Assembly (NCBI GenBank): GCA_964533045.1
Contig: CAZHKT010000081.1
Span: 1 to 16,514 of the forward strand
DNA length: 16,514 bases
Source of the DNA: JACQNR01 sp964533045
GTDB taxonomy: Bacteria; Acidobacteriota; Terriglobia; UBA7540
Reading direction: 5' to 3'
In this document: piece by piece, positions 15,643-16,514 of the stretch
How positions within the stretch are numbered: the first letter of the stretch is position 1
How the letters are laid out: every line of letters begins with the position of its first letter
Program-made: the position numbers and the translations under genes
The notes under the pieces: model-generated
Databases searched by the model: none
Told to the model about the DNA's origin: nothing
The model's input: the letters and a program-made list of their open reading frames with translations, nothing else

Positions 15643-16254
15643 ATGGTACAGGACCATCATCGGAAGTACCCGCGCGTGCCGGCGGAAATTCCCGTGGAGA
15701 TGACCTCGGGATCGAGTAAGGAAAAGACGCGGGCCACCACGATGGGCGGGGGCGGGCTTTTTCTGGGCACGGCGCAGCGCATCGAGCCGGGCACGGAAAT
15801 GACCGTTCGCTTCCGTCCGGCCAAGCATCTGCCGGTCATCCAGGCGCGTGCCCGCGTCTGCTACGTCGCGGCCGGCGAGGGCCTGGGTATCGAATTCACC
15901 GACATTGACCCGAAGCACCGCGAGAAAATCCTGCGACTGGTGCATCGCCGGCTGGAAGAGAAGCGCCAGCACCCGCGCGCCCCGCTGGCCACGCAGGTGG
16001 AGTATCCGGAAGGAACGCTGATCGGATTCTCCAAGGACATCAGTGTCGGCGGCATGTTCATCGAATTGACCAAACCGATTCCCGTCGGCACGACGCTGAG
16101 TCTGATTTTCCATCTCGAAGACGGAGGCGACGCGGTGCGCGCCGAGGCGGAAGTGAAATACGCCGTGCTGAAACTCGGTGTGGGCGTGCGATTTCTCAAG
16201 CTGGAAGCCGCGGACTGCAAGCGAATCGAATCTTACGTGGCCGCGACAAGCTAG
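15643..16254 (+). CDS. Tandem PilZ-domain protein (c-di-GMP receptor candidate)
   Basis: The 203-residue soluble protein has two PilZ domains in a row. PilZ domains bind cyclic-di-GMP through RxxxR and (D/N)xSxxG motifs. Domain 2 has both: R108-Q-H-P-R112 and D132-I-S-V-G-G137. Domain 1 keeps R7-K-Y-P-R11, but its second motif reads T33-M-G-G-G-G38, lacking the acidic/amide and serine residues, so it may not bind the nucleotide normally. No output domain or signal peptide is present, so it probably acts through protein contacts. The ATG at 15643 is preferred because the first RxxxR motif follows at once and AGGA lies 10 nt upstream; an earlier in-frame ATG at 15571 would add 24 residues without similarity. 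The TAG stop lies inside the inverted repeat of an element that begins at 16251. Confidence 0.9.
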   Translation: MVQDHHRKYPRVPAEIPVEMTSGSSKEKTRATTMGGGGLFLGTAQRIEPGTEMTVRFRPAKHLPVIQARARVCYVAAGEGLGIEFTDIDPKHREKILRLVHRRLEEKRQHPRAPLATQVEYPEGTLIGFSKDISVGGMFIELTKPIPVGTTLSLIFHLEDGGDAVRAEAEVKYAVLKLGVGVRFLKLEAADCKRIESYVAATS

Positions 16255-16430
16255 TGTGGTGCGTCTAACGGTTCTATACAATGGTGGATGTCCTTCGTGG
16301 TCTCCTCCGTGGTTTCGGCCGAGTGGGACGTAGCGTCGCCCTTCAGGGCGACACGTACTGGTGGCGGCCTGAAGGCCGCCGCTACGCGGCGCCCCGCGAT
16401 TGAATCGTTATCTGCGACGCACCACACTAG
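16251..16430. mobile_element. MITE-like element with 15-bp perfect terminal inverted repeats
   Basis: CTAGTGTGGTGCGTC (16251-16265) is the exact reverse complement of 16416-16430. With a 5-base gap the similarity continues (TAACGGTTC against TAACGATTC). The 180-bp element encodes no transposase and carries an inner paired-hairpin repeat (16330-16385). Both ends are CTAG, which could be the element end or a target duplication. The left end supplies the stop codon of the PilZ gene. Confidence 0.6.
16330..16385. repeat. REPIN-like paired-hairpin repeat nested in the MITE-like element
   Basis: The 56-bp unit starts GTAGCG and ends GCCGCTAC, with two perfect hairpins: TCGCCCT-T-CAGGGCGA type at the left and GGCGGCCTGAAGGCCGCC at the right. 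Ends and layout match the units at 7491-7555 and 15258-15323. Confidence 0.65.
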
Positions 16431-16514
16431 CGGGGAGCCCTCCGGCGCCCCGGCGCTCTTGCTAGGCTGTAACATTTCGTGTTGAAAATTGAGTTGGAAA
16501 GAGAGAGGGTGTCT

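Noticed and set aside
16288..16485. A 65-codon plus-strand frame at the right edge
   Set aside because: It lies inside the MITE-like repeat and translates its hairpins; no evidence of coding.

Overview
The window looks like a chromosomal segment of a high-GC bacterium, most likely Acidobacteriota. This is an inference from three things: a VWFA-related secreted protein of the type expanded in that phylum, a Tat-exported GH78-type glycosidase, and many short GTAGCGGC/GCCGCTAC hairpin repeats in the intergenic gaps. There is no phage gene, transposase, CRISPR array, tRNA or rRNA. Ten of the twelve genes lie on the minus strand; only the glycosidase (3877-6780) and the PilZ protein (15643-16254) read on the plus strand.

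Layout, left to right. 1-120 is a repeat with inverted ends. 150-3442 (minus) holds, in transcription order, nuoB, a small Rieske ferredoxin, mutM and a VWFA-related protein. 3443-3876 is a divergent intergenic region. 3877-6780 (plus) is a Tat-exported alpha-L-rhamnosidase-like enzyme whose stop codon overlaps that of a convergent methyltransferase. 6777-8586 (minus) holds two unrelated SAM methyltransferases. 8743-13940 (minus) is a probable run nadA - DUF2203 - DUF255/thioredoxin-fold protein - thiC. 14053-15039 (minus) is moaA. 15040-15325 is a tandem 119-bp repeat. 15325-15502 carries a promoter, a molybdenum-cofactor (Moco) riboswitch and an intrinsic terminator directed at moaA. 15643-16254 (plus) is a tandem-PilZ protein, and 16251-16430 is a MITE-like inverted-repeat element that overlaps its stop codon.

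How the genes work together. The right half is rich in cofactor biosynthesis: MoaA (molybdopterin), NadA (NAD) and ThiC (thiamin pyrimidine). All three are iron-sulfur enzymes. The left half adds NuoB (complex I cluster N2) and a Rieske protein. The most striking item is the moaA leader. A sigma70-type promoter (TTGCCT, 17-nt spacer, TAGCAT) starts an RNA that fits the Moco aptamer, and the conserved aptamer core is perfectly complementary over 12 nt to the loop of the downstream terminator. That is a textbook aptamer / antiterminator / terminator switch predicting that Moco turns moaA off. About 240 bp of tandem repeat then separates the switch from the gene.
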